A stretch of 64,000 bases of DNA from an uncultured bacterium (GTDB taxonomy: Bacteria > Cyanobacteriota > Vampirovibrionia > Gastranaerophilales > Gastranaerophilaceae). This document shows positions 1-9,200 of the stretch, in pieces (positions within the stretch are counted from its first letter, which is position 1; each line of letters opens with the position of its first letter). Below the pieces are notes generated by a model that was not told the origin of the DNA, made no database searches, and saw only the letters and a program-made list of their open reading frames with translations. Location of the stretch: NCBI GenBank assembly GCA_902777855.1, contig CACYVN010000001.1:1-64000 (forward strand). Direction: 5' to 3'. The position numbers and the translations under genes are program-made.

Positions 1-35
1 TAGCGAACGAAGTGCAGGTCGGGGAGTTTCTTTGC

Positions 36-67
36 GCCCCGTTTCTTTGCGGTCAAAGAAATGGGGC
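36..67. repeat. Stem-loop in G+C-richer intergenic repeat
   Basis: Two 14-base arms (36-49 and 54-67, starting gcccc and ending ggggc) pair with one G-T wobble around a 4-base loop. The segment gtttctttgcg also occurs twice directly (27-37 and 41-51). The composition is richer in G+C than the surrounding DNA, as in other intergenic repeats of this window. It lies outside any gene and its role is unknown. Confidence 0.5.
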
Positions 68-85
68 ATATTTATTTTGAATATT

Positions 86-118
86 AAACAATATTATCTG
101 ATACCGATAATATTGTTT
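86..118 (-). terminator. A+T-rich hairpin after the five-gene operon
   Basis: A perfect 13-bp stem (aaacaatattatc with gataatattgttt) with a 7-base loop lies 30 bases beyond the stop of the TPR glycosyltransferase. The stem is weak in G+C and only a loose T-rich stretch follows on the minus strand, so termination is plausible but not certain. Confidence 0.45.
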
Positions 119-148
119 ATGTAAATAATTATGCAGTTACAAACTTCA

Positions 149-1615
149 TTACAATAATTTGAGCAATTCTTTTTCGACTTGGTCAAATACACTTTCCCAA
201 TCACCGTTTTGGGGTTGCCTGAAAAGTTTTAAACTGTCATACCAATCGGATTTTGAAAGGTCATTATGCCAGCGCCAATTATAAACATGTGGTAGCAACA
301 CCCAGCATTGCTTACACATTGCACCCGCAAGATGCGCTAAAGATGTGTCGTTACAAATTATCAAATCCAAATTTTCAACCGCACCCGCAGTCCAAGAAAA
401 ATCTTTAAATGTTGGCGCAAGGTCAATTACATTATATTTATCTTTAATCTTTTCAAATTTTTCAGAGCCCTCAAAAGTCTGACAGGAATAAAATTGAGTG
501 TTTGGGAGTTCAAAAAGTCGAAAAAAATCCTCGACACACAAAATTCTTTCTTTATCATAATATGAATTTCCCTGCCATTTAATCCCGATTTTAAACTTAT
601 CGTTATTAAAATAATTATCCCTGTAAAACTTCACCTTATCAGAATTAGCCTTGATATACCCGTCATCATGATGAATAAACATATCATCTCCTGATTTACC
701 CAAAACATAAGGCAAACTCAAAAACGGCAGGTGATAATCAAAATTCATCTCTTTTTCGTTTATAAACATTCCCATAATCTCTGCGCCGTAAGAATTTTCC
801 TCAAACAACGGTTTTAATTCCTCCTGAGGTTTGAAAATTACTCTTTTGCATTTTGAAATAAGTTCCGGCATAAAACGGTAAATCATAATATTATCGCCAA
901 ATCCTGCTTCATAATAGGTATAAAGAGTTTTATCAGACAAATCTTCTTTACCTGTCCAAATTGGCTTTTGTTTCATCAAATTCGGGTAAGTTTTTTCCTG
1001 TGAAACAATTGCACTCTGTTTACAAAGTCTTTGTTCAAAGCATTTTAAACCGTCTTTGTAATTTTTATCCTGCATATATGCAAGCGAAAGAAAATATGTT
1101 GTTTCCCAGTCGTCCGGATTAATTTCCAAAACCTTTTTATAACACTCTATTGCACCATTTGTATCATTCTCGTTAAAGCAAAGATATGCAAGATTAAAAT
1201 ATGATTCCGTACTTTTGGGGTTGAGTTCTATCGCCTTATAATAAGTTTCTTTAGCCTTGTCATACTGCGCATTATTTTTATAAGCCATGGCAAGATTAAA
1301 GGTATTTTCATAATTGTTTGAATTATTTTTTACTAAAATTTCATAAAGTTCCACGGCATTTTCATAATCTTCTTTCTTGAAATACATTTTTGCAAGATTC
1401 TCTATATAAAACGGTAACGGTTTTATATCAATCGCCTTTTGCAAACATTCAAGGGCTTTATCGTACTGCCCGACCTGAGTATAGAGAATACCAAGTAAAT
1501 CCCAGGTTTCATGATTTTGAGGCTCGTCTTTTATAACCTGCTCATATAAATCTCTTGCCAAAGTAAGCTTTCCCTGATTATGATATTCAAATGCCTGATT
1601 AAATTTACTTTTCAT
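149..1615 (-). CDS. TPR protein with C-terminal glycosyltransferase-like domain
   Basis: 488 residues. The first 190 or so residues are tandem tetratricopeptide repeats with the usual pattern (NPDDWETTYFLSLAYMQ and similar). The C-terminal half (about 210-488) ends with an ICNDTSLAHLAGAM segment near residue 420, which resembles the nucleotide-sugar binding part of GT9/GT41-like glycosyltransferases. Such fusions usually modify proteins or surface glycans; the acceptor here is unknown. It is the last gene of a minus-strand operon, 50 bases after the permease gene, and a hairpin follows it. The fold assignment is from family knowledge and the function is inference. Confidence 0.7.
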   Translation of the reverse strand: MKSKFNQAFEYHNQGKLTLARDLYEQVIKDEPQNHETWDLLGILYTQVGQYDKALECLQKAIDIKPLPFYIENLAKMYFKKEDYENAVELYEILVKNNSNNYENTFNLAMAYKNNAQYDKAKETYYKAIELNPKSTESYFNLAYLCFNENDTNGAIECYKKVLEINPDDWETTYFLSLAYMQDKNYKDGLKCFEQRLCKQSAIVSQEKTYPNLMKQKPIWTGKEDLSDKTLYTYYEAGFGDNIMIYRFMPELISKCKRVIFKPQEELKPLFEENSYGAEIMGMFINEKEMNFDYHLPFLSLPYVLGKSGDDMFIHHDDGYIKANSDKVKFYRDNYFNNDKFKIGIKWQGNSYYDKERILCVEDFFRLFELPNTQFYSCQTFEGSEKFEKIKDKYNVIDLAPTFKDFSWTAGAVENLDLIICNDTSLAHLAGAMCKQCWVLLPHVYNWRWHNDLSKSDWYDSLKLFRQPQNGDWESVFDQVEKELLKLL

Positions 1616-1665
1616 AGACTCACCTGCCCATCGGGCACCATCCCCACAGATTGTGAGGGGAATAA

Positions 1666-2646
1666 TTATATTTTGATACCGAGTAATTCAAAAATTACGT
1701 TTATATTAAACACATTATATTGAAACATTAAACCAAGTATTGTACCGACTAAAACAAGCAGACCAAGAATTATAAAAGTATCTTTTTTATCACCGTTTTT
1801 ACGAAGTAAAACCAAAATACCAAGTCCGCCTGATGTGCATAATCCTGCCACAAGCGAGCCAAAGCTTATTGTATTTTTAACAAATAACATTGTAAGCATA
1901 ACTGATATTGCACAATTCGGAATCAAGCCGACAAGTGACACCAACAAAGGCTGAAGCGGAGAATTCATAAGGCAATATTTTGCAATAACATCCTCAGAAC
2001 CTGCTCTTGAAAGAACAAACGCAAGAACAACTGATATTAAAAATATAAATACAAAAATATTTAATGTATGCTTCAACGGATGTAACCAAAAATCTCTTTT
2101 TCGTGTTGCATGAATAAGATGATGATGGCAGCAACCTTCAATTTCATCTTCATGAACTTTTTCAATTACAGGCTCTTTAGCGTTGTATGTAACAAGCCAA
2201 TCAACTATATATCCGACAACTATCGCAACAGCAATCTTTATCGCAATAATTGGCAGAATTAACGGTGCTTTCTGCGGATAAGTCAATAAAACAGGAATTG
2301 CCTCATCTGAGGTCGCCAGATAAACCGCAACTAATGTACCTCTTGATAAAAGTCTGCGGGTATAAATTGTACTTGCAATGACAGAAAAACCGCATTGAGG
2401 TAAAGATGCAAATAAACAGCCAAACAAAGGCCCTACCTTTTTAATCCAAAAAACAAACAAATGACGCTTTTTGGCGTAATAACGTTCAATAAACTCAATT
2501 AGCAAAAAGATTAAGAACAAAAACGGAATTAAATTCAAACTGTCAATCAAGGCATCTTTTAAAAAATCCGGCAAAAAACTAATCGGTTCAATCAATTCCT
2601 CCGGCATATTCCATATAAAATTCCAAACTTCAGCTAATAAACTCAT
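1666..2646 (-). CDS. Heavy-metal exporter-like permease (ArsP_2 / putative manganese transporter family)
   Basis: 326 residues with about eight hydrophobic segments. The two halves carry matching motifs, LPQCGFSVIAS near residue 80 and IPNCAISVM in the second half, a P-x-C repeat typical of inverted-repeat permeases of the ArsP_2 type. The central cytoplasmic loop holds a CCHHH cluster at about residues 171-176 followed by further histidines, a likely metal-binding site. The gene starts 11 bases after the zinc-ribbon ATPase gene and so is part of the same operon. The substrate (manganese, another metal, or an anion) cannot be read from the sequence. Confidence 0.65.
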   Translation of the reverse strand: MSLLAEVWNFIWNMPEELIEPISFLPDFLKDALIDSLNLIPFLFLIFLLIEFIERYYAKKRHLFVFWIKKVGPLFGCLFASLPQCGFSVIASTIYTRRLLSRGTLVAVYLATSDEAIPVLLTYPQKAPLILPIIAIKIAVAIVVGYIVDWLVTYNAKEPVIEKVHEDEIEGCCHHHLIHATRKRDFWLHPLKHTLNIFVFIFLISVVLAFVLSRAGSEDVIAKYCLMNSPLQPLLVSLVGLIPNCAISVMLTMLFVKNTISFGSLVAGLCTSGGLGILVLLRKNGDKKDTFIILGLLVLVGTILGLMFQYNVFNINVIFELLGIKI

Positions 2647-2657
2647 CCGTAGTTCCT

Positions 2658-5609
2658 TTACAATCTTACACCTTTTTCGGCGCAGAAATCATTTAATTTT
2701 TCTTTTTCAAAATTTATACAGTTTTTAATATACTGGTTTTTCGTTTCCTTAACCACAAATTCCATCGCTTTTTCATACATTACCGCTGAACCACGCAAAT
2801 ATTCTACCTGTTCCTGAGTCGCAATTTTTCCTATATCATAATAATATTTACCGTATAAAAGATATAATCTTGAAAGCAAATCATACATTTTACAATGTTT
2901 TGCAAGTTTTAAACCTTCTTCAATATTTATTTTCGCACTTGTATAATCCGCTATATTCATATATGCAGTTGCAAGCACAAATCTTAAACTTCCGGCAAAG
3001 AAATAGTTATCAATATTAGGATTAATCGAAATTTCTAAAGCCTGAGAAGCAATATCTATCGCACTTTTTGAGTTCTCCGTAACAATTGTGGCATCTGCAA
3101 TAAGGAACCACGACAGCAGAGCTCCGAGAGCCATTTTTTCTTTGGCGAAATATGAAACCTGCTCATTGTATATTTCAAGAGCCTGCTGAGCTTTATTTTC
3201 ATCTTTTAACAATTTCCCCAAAAGCGTTTTAATAATATTTTTGGTGAAATTATCTCCGGAATTATTAGCAAAAGTAACCGTTTCAAATAAATCCTCTCTC
3301 AACCCCTCGTAATCTTTAGTGAAGAATTTATTTATTATATAAACAAGATTTAACCTTGAAACAGAAACTTCATCCATAAAGTTTTCACGATAGCGATTAT
3401 CAACGTCATGTAAAATCTTCATTGATGCATCAATATCACCTTTCATTGTATAAGCATAAGCCTGAACTGTTTTTGCCCTTGCAAGAAGCTGTTTATCATT
3501 GATTTTATGTTTTTCAATAATTTCAAAAAGATTTTTCAGAACATCAAAACTTCGTTCATTACCCTGCAATGCAAGAGCTGTTGCAAGCACAAGATAAACT
3601 TTTAACCATGTATCAAAAAGCAACCCGAGAGGAAACAATTTACTTAATCTTGGTTTTGCAAGATATTTATTCAATATCGGTAAAACATCATTATCAGCAA
3701 GTGAAATCACTTCTCCGCAATTACCTATATCAAGCAATGCAGAAAGTTTTGAGCTGATAATCATTGCTCTTTCAAGCTCCTGTCCGTCTTTAAGTTTTCT
3801 TAAAACATTATCGACACACTCAACATTTCCAAAATAATTACCCGTTTTTGAACAACAAAGCGCAAGATAGCCAAGAAGCTCAATTTCTTTAATTTCGTTA
3901 TTGTGTGCTCTTGCATCCGCTATGGCATCCGGTAAAAATTCAAGAGCTTCCTGAGGATCATATTCGGATAAAAGTTTCCCTAATTTTTCATTTATACTGT
4001 AGCGAATTTTTAATGTTTCGCTTTCATTAAATTCATTCAGCAAAGCAAGACACTGTTTTTGGGCAACTACATAAAGATTTATATCTCCGATATATGAAGC
4101 AAGACGGGTGGTTTTTGTCCAGATATCAAAAGCCATTCTTGTTTCACGCAGATTATGTGCAATCATAGCCATTGTTGCATTTGTATTGAGATTAAACATA
4201 CTGATTGCCCTGCCAATTTTGACATTTATATCATCAAATTCAGAATCTTTTGTTATATTTTTCAGCACGGTTTCCCATAACAAAAGATTATTAAATTCAT
4301 AGTAAATTTCATCAAACTTTCTGACGAAATCAGACATTTCAAGATAATTTAAAATATCTGCAAATTCATGTTCCTCAAATCCAAAGATTTGCCTTACAAG
4401 AGTAACATTAATTTTGTCTCCGAGGATAGCTGAAGCGCAAAGAACTTTATGTGCAATTTTATTTGTTTTCTTTAAGGTTGCAAGTCTTTCTTTTATCAGA
4501 AGCGTAAAATCATCCGGGAGGACAAATGCTTTGTCATTTATCTGACAATCAAATACATAACTGTATGCCTGTTGAATAAATGCAAGATTGCCATGAGCTT
4601 TTTCCAGAATAACTTCTTTTTCTCTTTCGGATACATAACCATTCGAATCACTTTTTAATACAACTTCCGTTGCAAATTCTTCATCTGTCACAGGACGTAA
4701 ATTTATATCGGAAAAAGAATTTAAATTTTTATTTTCTAATCCAAAGAATCCACATATTGGTTTTGGCTCATTATAAACTGCGATAAATTTCAAATTATTC
4801 CAGTTTTTTTCTTTCCTAATCAGATTAGTAAAAAACTCAACACTAAATCCGTCGATAAAATCAAAATTATCAATTATAAAAACAAATTTACCGCTTGAAA
4901 TAAAAGCTTCAAAAACTTTACCCAAAATTGAATATGTGCGCTTTTTATTGATGATTATATCTTCATAATTACCATCATTAAAACTGTATATAAAATTAAT
5001 TAAATCAGATATTTCCGGCGGCTGAAGGAATTTAAATTCCTTGGAGAAAAACGCATTCGCATTTTTTTTAAGTTCAGGATTATCAATACCAAAATTGGGC
5101 AAGCTGAAAATATTAATCAGCATATCCTGCACAACACCCCCGGGAGTTAATTGGGTAAGAGGGGTACACTTTCCTAAACAAATATTTTTATCCTGAATTT
5201 GTTTTAATGCAGAATATAAAACAGATGTTTTCCCAGAACCTTTCTCTCCTGTTATTGAAATCATTTTTTTATTTTTGTCAGAAAGAGCTTTAATTAGAAG
5301 TTCTATTCCCTCTTTAAACGAATAAAGTTCCGGACTATAAACCAGTGTTTCCTTAACGGCTTTAGACTTTTTCTTTTCAGGTTCCCCAAAAGGAGCACCG
5401 CATTTTCTGCACTTAATTGCCGTAGGAAAATTAACCCCGTTACATTTCTTACAGATTTTGAGCAATTCCTGACCGCAATTAGAGCACTTCAACTGACCCA
5501 CCGGATTAACCTGTTTACAACTGGAGCACAGCAACCCCGTTCTTGTTTTACAATACGGGCATTTTAGTGCATCATGCGCTATACTTTTTTTACAGACAGG
5601 ACATTTCAT
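2658..5609 (-). CDS. Triple zinc-ribbon STAND-like ATPase with TPR-like C-terminus
   Basis: 983 residues. Three zinc ribbons sit at the N-terminus at an exact 25-residue period: cysteines 3/6/17/20, 28/31/42/45 and 53/56/67/70, each C-x2-C-x10-C-x2-C. A P-loop ATPase follows, with Walker A GEKGSGKT at 121-128 and Walker B FVFIIDNFD at 242-250, as in AAA_16/STAND-type regulators. The remaining 500 or so residues are helical and look like divergent TPRs. There is no catalytic or DNA-binding domain at the C-terminus. It lies 8 bases after the sigma-factor gene. A signalling or scaffold role in that operon is inference. Confidence 0.7.
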   Translation of the reverse strand: MKCPVCKKSIAHDALKCPYCKTRTGLLCSSCKQVNPVGQLKCSNCGQELLKICKKCNGVNFPTAIKCRKCGAPFGEPEKKKSKAVKETLVYSPELYSFKEGIELLIKALSDKNKKMISITGEKGSGKTSVLYSALKQIQDKNICLGKCTPLTQLTPGGVVQDMLINIFSLPNFGIDNPELKKNANAFFSKEFKFLQPPEISDLINFIYSFNDGNYEDIIINKKRTYSILGKVFEAFISSGKFVFIIDNFDFIDGFSVEFFTNLIRKEKNWNNLKFIAVYNEPKPICGFFGLENKNLNSFSDINLRPVTDEEFATEVVLKSDSNGYVSEREKEVILEKAHGNLAFIQQAYSYVFDCQINDKAFVLPDDFTLLIKERLATLKKTNKIAHKVLCASAILGDKINVTLVRQIFGFEEHEFADILNYLEMSDFVRKFDEIYYEFNNLLLWETVLKNITKDSEFDDINVKIGRAISMFNLNTNATMAMIAHNLRETRMAFDIWTKTTRLASYIGDINLYVVAQKQCLALLNEFNESETLKIRYSINEKLGKLLSEYDPQEALEFLPDAIADARAHNNEIKEIELLGYLALCCSKTGNYFGNVECVDNVLRKLKDGQELERAMIISSKLSALLDIGNCGEVISLADNDVLPILNKYLAKPRLSKLFPLGLLFDTWLKVYLVLATALALQGNERSFDVLKNLFEIIEKHKINDKQLLARAKTVQAYAYTMKGDIDASMKILHDVDNRYRENFMDEVSVSRLNLVYIINKFFTKDYEGLREDLFETVTFANNSGDNFTKNIIKTLLGKLLKDENKAQQALEIYNEQVSYFAKEKMALGALLSWFLIADATIVTENSKSAIDIASQALEISINPNIDNYFFAGSLRFVLATAYMNIADYTSAKINIEEGLKLAKHCKMYDLLSRLYLLYGKYYYDIGKIATQEQVEYLRGSAVMYEKAMEFVVKETKNQYIKNCINFEKEKLNDFCAEKGVRL

Positions 5610-5617
5610 AATAACAC

Positions 5618-6235
5618 TTACTGTTCATCAAGAACATTTTTTACTCTCTCAATCAAACCATAAATCCTTTTTGACACCTCAGACTGAGAAATACCAAGTT
5701 CTTCAGCCATTTGTTTTTGAGTCAGGCATTTATCATAACGAAGAATAAATATATCCATAAATCTTTTATCAGGTTCCGCTTCATTAATTTTTTCAAGAGT
5801 ATCTGCAATAAAATTAACAACTTCGTTATGAATTGCATTATCTTCAGGATCCAAAGGAATTTTAACACTTTCATAGCCCGGGGCAAAAGAAGAATAATCA
5901 AACAACGAAAAAGGTTCTTCAGTTGGTGCAGGTGTTAAATTTTCCGTAGGAACAACAGACTCGATAGGAACTTCTGTTGTTGTCATATATCCGGATTTTG
6001 ACCGCCTTAAGCGACCGGAATCTTTTAATACGCTTATAATTGAAGTCGTTACGACTTTCCTCAAATATGCTTCTAATGTCGCAGGATTTTCGATTGAACC
6101 GATAATTGCAGCAGAACGACGACATGTTTCATTCAAAAAATCATCAAATAAATCTTCATTATTTGAAAATTTTTTGTCATTCTTAATAATTTTCGATATT
6201 AAATCTATCTTCTCCTGTGTAATTTCCACAAACAT
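5618..6235 (-). CDS. Sigma-70-like RNA polymerase sigma factor
   Basis: 205 residues. The N-terminal 75 residues resemble a short region 2 (helical, with LRKVVTTSIISVLK). A low-complexity proline/glutamate linker follows, and then a clear region 4 helix-turn-helix at about 155-205 with FILRYDKCLTQKQMAEELGISQ and SEVSKRIYGLIERV. The length suits a group 4/ECF-like factor. The region 2 match is weak, so a plain HTH regulator is the alternative. It lies between the DUF1822-like membrane protein (29 bases upstream) and the zinc-ribbon ATPase (8 bases downstream), which suggests these three work together. Confidence 0.65.
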   Translation of the reverse strand: MFVEITQEKIDLISKIIKNDKKFSNNEDLFDDFLNETCRRSAAIIGSIENPATLEAYLRKVVTTSIISVLKDSGRLRRSKSGYMTTTEVPIESVVPTENLTPAPTEEPFSLFDYSSFAPGYESVKIPLDPEDNAIHNEVVNFIADTLEKINEAEPDKRFMDIFILRYDKCLTQKQMAEELGISQSEVSKRIYGLIERVKNVLDEQ

Positions 6236-6264
6236 ATCCCTTCGTCATGGAAATTATAGCATAT

Positions 6265-9200
6265 TTACAAATAAATTTTAAGTATTACGGTTGTGCTTTG
6301 GTCATTACCCAGACTATTTGGGGCTTTTAGCACTTTAAGAGTTTGGTTAACAGATTGTAACACAATATTATCTACCTGAGCTGAGCCGCTTGATAATAAT
6401 ATTTTTGCTCTCTGGAAAGATCCGTCATTCCCGTACAAAATACTAACTCGTATTTGATCGGAATAAGTATAATCCGTAGCAAGCAATAAATCACTTGACA
6501 ATGCGGCTTTCAAACTTTTACCTGCAGATTGGAAGTACTGTTTGAAACTAATATCAGTTGATATATAATCAGGAACCTCCCAACTTAGCTTTCTTACAGA
6601 CAAGAATGAAGTTGCAGGAATAGGTTTTGATGCCGGAGTTACAGAACCTTGTGACGGCACAGGATTTACCTGACCGCTGTTCACGCCTTGTAAATTATTA
6701 TTTTGGGCACTCTGCTGAGGGACCGAACCCTGAGTTTGATTATTATTCATTACTACTCCGCTGTTATTATCAGGATTCATATTCGGAACATCATCTCCAA
6801 GATTATTATTATTTTGGAGGGTATTATCAGCTACCAGCGGTTCTGCTTCGTTGTTAGACGGATTCATAAATTTTGATACCGACAACATAATTATACCTGC
6901 AATAATTAATACAAATGCAACCCCGCCTATACCTAAAACAACAGGAATAAGTTTACCCTTTTCATTTGACGTCCCTGCACTGCTATTCAAAACACTTTCT
7001 TCGGAAATTATATTGTTATTATTACTATAGAGTTCTTCCAAATGTTCATTTGTATCTGAAATATCAACTCTTGAAGGATCTTTATTTATATCAATAAATA
7101 TTTCACCCGGTGTATGATTTTTATCACTTATGACAAAAGAATTTTCCTTTACAGCATTCGCATTTAGCAAATCATCCATTTCATAACTGTCACTAAAATA
7201 ATCAATCTCACTGTTGTCATCTACCGGCGCAATTGTTTCGAAATTGGCAAAATCTTCTATATCTGCGAAGCTTACCTCCGCATTATATGGGGCAGCTGTA
7301 GGAGAATCCGTTAAATCAGAGAAATTAACGAGTTCATAGTCTCCCGCATCGGGCTGCTGTTCGACATGTTCTGTAGGAAGTTCTTCAAAATCATGAGTAT
7401 TCTCAGAATTAATATCCTGAGAGTCATTTTCAGGCGGCACAAATACCGGAAGCTCCATGCCCGTATCCGCAACTGCAATATCATCCAATACACTTTCCGA
7501 CTCAGCATTTATTAATTCTGATGAATCAGTTTTATCTTTTGCAAAAATCAAATCATCATCCCCGCCATCAATATCACTTTCGGAAGGAACGGAAAATTCG
7601 CCATCCCAAGAATTATTGTCAAGATCAAATGTATTACTGTTATTTGTTTCGGAAAAATCTTCCAAAGCCTCAGAGTTGCTCGAAAGACCTGAGTCTGATT
7701 GCTCATCATTTATAACACTCAAATCTTCCAAATCGGCATCAGGTAAAACATCTTCATTATCTGAATCGTTACCTTCATTAACTGCATCATTTTCAATTGA
7801 TAAGTCATCAGAAACAAGTGTATTCTCAGACTCAATTTTAATTTCCTGTTCCTGTTCATTTTCGACCGGTTCTTCTGTTATTACAAAATCTTCCGTATCT
7901 TCGGAGGAAGATAAATCATCTGAATCCCCGAAATCAAAATCCCCTGCAGAATTATCATCAAAAATATCCGATAATTCCTCATTGGTTGCATCAAAAGATT
8001 CTCCTATATCCAAAGAATCAGAAAATTCAGCATTACTGCTTTCCTCATCATTTGAAACCTGCTCTGAAGGAGAATCAGATTCCTCAAAATTAAATTCTTC
8101 TGTTTCTTCCTGGGCGATATCGAAATTCGCATCATCTTGTTCCGGCTGTAGATCTTTTGGCTCATCATTATCAGCCTCCGTCAGAGATATATCTTCCAAA
8201 TCTTCAAGATTTAAATCATCCTCATGAGACAAATCAATACTCAAATTTTCATCATTGACAGATAAAGTATCCTCATTTACCGATTCTTCTGCAATTCCCT
8301 GGGTCTCATTCAGCTCAGAATCCCCTCCGGTATAATTATCCGTATCTTTGGCTTCTTCTGTTTCCGTCGATTCTTCAGTTAATAAGTTGTCAAAATCATC
8401 AATATTAATTTCATTCTCAAAATCTCCGAAATCTAACTCTTCTTCTTTTAATTCAAAATTAGTTTCTTCATCAATAGAATCTACCGTTTCGGCTGTCTCA
8501 TCCTGAGCATTTTCTTCATTTTGGGATTCCTCATCTGCAGGCTCGGGGTCCGAACAGGTTTCTGTTTCTGTTTCCTGCTCTTTTATTTCATCTTCTGAAG
8601 ATTCTTCAACAACATCTTCATTGTCTTCTGCAAAAATTTCCGTCTCATTGCCATCCTGTGTCTCAGGGATATCAATATTTTCAAACTCTTCTTCCACGGC
8701 AAGACTACCTTCTGACAGGTCTATTTGAGGGAAATCTTGTAAATCTTCATCAAAAACATCCGGTTCATTATCGTCTGATATAATTTCATCTGCCACATTT
8801 TCTTCATTTTCGATTTCTTCGTCCTGTAAAATTTCATCTGAAGAATCATCTGTATCAATTTTTATTTCTGCTTCAATTTCATTTTCATCGTTATTTTTAT
8901 CCGAGTTATTTACATCCACAATTTCAGAAGCTTCATCTTCGGTGTTATCCTCAGATATTTCGGATTCAATACTGTCGGTTGTATCATTAAAATATTCTTC
9001 TGTTCCTGAGGATAAATCTTCTTTTTCTGAATCAGCTAAATCGCTTTCCGATGTTGAGACCTTTTGCGCAGAAGAATCTGTTATATTTTCTATTCCGTTT
9101 TCAAATAATTCTTCGGTTTCATCTGATACAATTTCACCTGCTACAGCAGCCAAATCCATAGCTTCCTGTGATACAGCCTGAGCGCCTGCTATATTGGCGG

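Noticed and set aside
7457-8227. Plus-strand 256-codon Ser-rich reading frame
   Set aside because: It lies antisense to the acidic repeat region of the giant membrane protein. Its Ser/Lys bias is the mirror of the Asp/Glu codons, with no ribosome site, so it is a shadow.
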